A stretch of 64,000 nt of DNA, taken from the NCBI RefSeq assembly GCF_000972865.1, contig NZ_CP011144.1, forward strand, positions 1,550,001-1,614,000. The letters run 5' to 3'. Under the pieces are notes generated by a model that worked only from the letters and a program-made list of their open reading frames with translations, did not search any database and had not been told where the DNA came from. Both the position numbers and the translations under genes were made by a program. The DNA is from Pseudoxanthomonas suwonensis (GTDB lineage Bacteria > Pseudomonadota > Gammaproteobacteria > Xanthomonadales > Xanthomonadaceae). Shown here piece after piece: positions 61,496 to 64,000 of the stretch; positions within the stretch are counted from its first letter, which is position 1; the number at the start of each line of letters is the position of its first letter.

Positions 61496-64000
61496 ATGAA
61501 GCACCGCAAGTCAGTCCTTTCCGCCGCCATCGTGACCTGCCTGGGATTCGCCGTGCAGGCCAATGCGCAGGAAGCCGCCGCGCCGGTTGCCCAGACCCAA
61601 CAGCAGCAGGCGACCGAGCTGGACGGCGTCACCGTCATCGGCATCCGCGGCAGCCTGCAGCGCGCACTGGAGACCAAGCGCAACGCCGATGCGATCATCG
61701 ACGCGGTCACCGCCGAGGACGTGGGCAAGTTCCCGGCCAGCAACGTGGCCGAGGCGATCCGCATCATCCCCGGCGTGACCATCGACCAGGCCTTCGGCCA
61801 GGGCGAGAAGGTCTCGATCCTCGGCACCGACCCGGCACTCAACCGCACCCTGCTCAACGGCCAGACCATCGCCTCGGCCGACTGGTACATCGCCGACCAG
61901 CCGGGCCGCACCTTCAACTACTCGCTGCTGGCGCCGCAGATCGTCGGCAAGGTCGAGGTCTACAAGTCGCCCGAGGCGCACATCGACGAAGGCTCGATCG
62001 GCGGCACGGTCATCGTCAGCACCCGCAAGCCGCTGGACCTGGACAGCAAGTACACCGTCTCCGGCCAGATCAGCTACATGTACAACGACCGCATCGAGAG
62101 CGGCGACCCGCAAGCATCGGTGCTGTTCGGCTGGAAGAACGACGCCGACAACTTCGGCGTGATCATCGCCGCCCAGCGCGCCAACGAAAGCATCCGCCGC
62201 GACGGCATCGAGTCCTACGGCACCGTGACCGGCCACAACTACGCGTACGGCCAGGGCGGCGGCGGCTCGATCTACAACCGGCCGACCGACTGGTCGGTGC
62301 CGGCGAACCCGGACGGCAGCCAGCCCACGCTCCCGCCCTCCTGCGCCGGCGCCTGCGCGACCACCCTGCTCGCCAACCTGGACGCGGTCGGCCCGAACTC
62401 CGTCAGCGCGCATTACTTCGAGCAGAAGCGCGACCGCGACACGCTGTCGGTGGCGCTGCAGTTCAAGCCCGTCGAGCAGCTGGACATCGAGTTCAACGCA
62501 CTCGACGTCAAGGCCGGCTTCGACAACATCAGCCACTCGATGTTCGCCTTCAACGGCAATCCCTGGAACAGCCTGATGCGGCTGACCGACCTGACCGTCG
62601 AGGGCGGCGTCATCACCAAGGCCAGCTTCGACAACGCACTGGTCGTGTACGACCTGATCAACCGCCAGGCCACGGTCGACACCGAGTCCTACGACCTGAA
62701 GGCGACCTGGAGCGACGAACGCTGGTTCGCCTCGGCCCATGCCGGCAGTTCCAAGGCCACCGGCGGCACCGGCCGCCAGGTCTTCGGCGAGTTCCTGAAC
62801 TGGTCCGACTACAGCTACGACATCAGCGGCAACCGCGGCCTGACCTTCGAGGGCACCAACCCGTTCCTGGATCCGGGCGCCTTCCGGATCGACGGCGGCT
62901 ACGCCAGCCCGTGGCACACCGATCCGCCGGGCCCGGACAACTGGGCCGCGGGCTGGGGCGGCAACATCGTCACCAAGCCCACCCGCGACGAAGAGAAGTA
63001 CGGCCAGGTCGACTTCGGCGTCGAGTTCGACGCGCCGATCTACCAGGTCCGCTTCGGCGCCAAGCGCCGCGAGCACGAGACCGGCCAGTCGATGGCCGGC
63101 GTGGCGCTGGCCGCCATCCAGGGCTACGGCGACGCCACCGCCTCCCAGTTCTCGCCGCGTCCGCTTCCGGGCAACTACCTGAGCGGGTTCAGCGGCACCG
63201 GCGACCTGTCCGAGCGCTTCACCATCGACGGCTGGGCGCTGGCCGACTGGATCCTCAGCGGCGAGTGGCTGGCGCCGTGGCAGACCATGCCCGAGCCGGG
63301 CACCTTCAACGACCGCTCCTTCGCCCAGAACACCTGGACCGTGACCGAGGACATCAGCGCCGCCTACGTCCAGGCCGACTACAGCTGGAACGGCTTCCGC
63401 GGCAACGTCGGCTTCCGCTACGTCCAGACCGAGTCCGACAGCATCGGCTGGCAGTGCTTGGGCACCTCCTGCGCGGCCCCGGCAGACTGGGAGCAGACCA
63501 GCGTCAAGAAGAAGTACAGCAACTTCCTGCCCAACCTCAACGTGGCCTACGACCTGGGCGACGACGTGGTGCTCCGCGGCTCGCTGGCCAAGGTGATCGC
63601 GCGGCCGAACTACGGCGACATGTCCAACTTCCTGTGGCTCGGCCCGCAGACCCTGACCGGCGGCGGCGGCAACCCGGACCTGGACCCGTACGAATCCACC
63701 AACCTGGACTTCTCGGCCGAGTGGTACTTCAACGAGAACTCGATCCTGGCCGGCTCGGTGTTCTACCGCGACGTGGACAACTACATCCTGTACACCACGC
63801 GCGAGGAGACCCACTTCAACCAGTCGACCAACACGGACACGGTCTTCACCATCTCCCGTCCCGACAATGCCGGCACCGCCTCGGTCAAGGGCTTCTCCGC
63901 GGCGTTCCAGCAGACCTTCGACAATGGCCTGGGCCTGATCGCCAACTACACCTACGCCAACGGCGAGGCCGACAACGGCGATCCGCTGCCGTACAGCTCC
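61496..64000 (+). CDS. TonB-dependent outer-membrane receptor (C-terminus outside window)
   Basis: The frame runs open for 835 codons to the window edge. The signal peptide is residues 1-25 (SVLSAAIVTCLGFAVQANAQ); a TonB-box-like ELDGVTVIG follows, then the plug: SLQRALETKRNADAIIDAVT, AEDVGKFPASNVAEAIRIIP, GVTIDQAFGQGEKVSILGTD and EVYKSPEAHIDEGSIGGTV. The barrel follows with QISYMYNDR, RFGAKRREHETGQSM and LNVAYDLGDDVVLRGSLAKV. This is the Xanthomonas/Caulobacter-type TonB receptor that imports sugars or oligosaccharides; from context the substrate is probably chitooligosaccharide or GlcNAc. ATG preceded by GATGGGAGAG. About 100 residues of the barrel are missing. Confidence 0.92.
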   Translation, partial: MKHRKSVLSAAIVTCLGFAVQANAQEAAAPVAQTQQQQATELDGVTVIGIRGSLQRALETKRNADAIIDAVTAEDVGKFPASNVAEAIRIIPGVTIDQAFGQGEKVSILGTDPALNRTLLNGQTIASADWYIADQPGRTFNYSLLAPQIVGKVEVYKSPEAHIDEGSIGGTVIVSTRKPLDLDSKYTVSGQISYMYNDRIESGDPQASVLFGWKNDADNFGVIIAAQRANESIRRDGIESYGTVTGHNYAYGQGGGGSIYNRPTDWSVPANPDGSQPTLPPSCAGACATTLLANLDAVGPNSVSAHYFEQKRDRDTLSVALQFKPVEQLDIEFNALDVKAGFDNISHSMFAFNGNPWNSLMRLTDLTVEGGVITKASFDNALVVYDLINRQATVDTESYDLKATWSDERWFASAHAGSSKATGGTGRQVFGEFLNWSDYSYDISGNRGLTFEGTNPFLDPGAFRIDGGYASPWHTDPPGPDNWAAGWGGNIVTKPTRDEEKYGQVDFGVEFDAPIYQVRFGAKRREHETGQSMAGVALAAIQGYGDATASQFSPRPLPGNYLSGFSGTGDLSERFTIDGWALADWILSGEWLAPWQTMPEPGTFNDRSFAQNTWTVTEDISAAYVQADYSWNGFRGNVGFRYVQTESDSIGWQCLGTSCAAPADWEQTSVKKKYSNFLPNLNVAYDLGDDVVLRGSLAKVIARPNYGDMSNFLWLGPQTLTGGGGNPDLDPYESTNLDFSAEWYFNENSILAGSVFYRDVDNYILYTTREETHFNQSTNTDTVFTISRPDNAGTASVKGFSAAFQQTFDNGLGLIANYTYANGEADNGDPLPYSS

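Overview
This 64 kb window is GC-rich gammaproteobacterial chromosome. Gene content and order (algZ-algR-hemC; lptM-dapF-DUF484-xerC-hslV-hslU; rsmB-fmt-def-lysM-dprA-smg-topA-tsaC; a TonB-dependent-receptor-linked GlcNAc locus), plus dispersed GTAG-headed REP repeats, point to the Xanthomonadaceae (Lysobacter, Luteimonas, Pseudoxanthomonas or Stenotrophomonas relatives). The species cannot be fixed from sequence alone. There is no prophage, insertion sequence with a transposase, CRISPR array, rRNA or recognisable tRNA.

Layout. 1-8.5 kb, mostly reverse strand: an M1 aminopeptidase lipoprotein cut by the window edge, ubiE with a divergent yeast-type cytosine deaminase, hslUV, xerC, DUF484, dapF, lptM and a DUF454 membrane protein. 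8.7-13.2 kb: two S9 peptidases, one an oligopeptidase B with a lipoprotein signal. 13.2-17 kb: a small membrane protein, a heptamer microsatellite, a WYL regulator, an unknown multi-pass protein and a five-unit REP array. 16.8-22.4 kb: hemC, algR/algZ-type two-component system, a carboxylesterase and opgH. 22.6-28.7 kb: a LuxR-type response regulator with acs, divergent from a DcaP-like porin and an MHS transporter, probably a short-carboxylate uptake and activation module. 29.6-35.5 kb: an O-antigen-ligase-like protein, a GT83-type transferase, rsmB, fmt and def. 35.6-43.6 kb, forward: a LysM protein, dprA, smg, two GYF_2-headed membrane proteins, topA and tsaC. 44-50.3 kb: two DUF4124 proteins, a TSUP transporter, soluble lytic transglycosylase and cca. 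50.3-53.7 kb: a small conserved protein and an ECF42-type sigma factor cluster with DGPF and VOC proteins. 54-64 kb: a complete GlcNAc catabolic locus (nagX, nagA, nagB-II, LacI-type nagR, nagP, a glucokinase-family kinase and a TonB-dependent receptor running off the window).

The most unusual features are non-coding. At least eleven loci carry REP-like inverted pairs whose hairpin stems vary in a compensatory way, and their terminal GTAG supplies the stop codon of at least two genes and one pseudogene. Three larger elements could fold as three-way junctions with two inner hairpins. A 17-copy TTTGCCG microsatellite abuts a perfect 36-bp inverted pair whose flank contains the same heptamer. 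At least nine genes have a -10-like hexamer ending 6-9 bases before their ATG, the signature expected of leaderless transcripts. Three palindromes resembling the xanthomonad NagR box lie between the divergent nagP and kinase genes. The most interesting protein is a GYF_2 domain fused to a type IV pilin-like domain that lacks a normal prepilin peptidase site.
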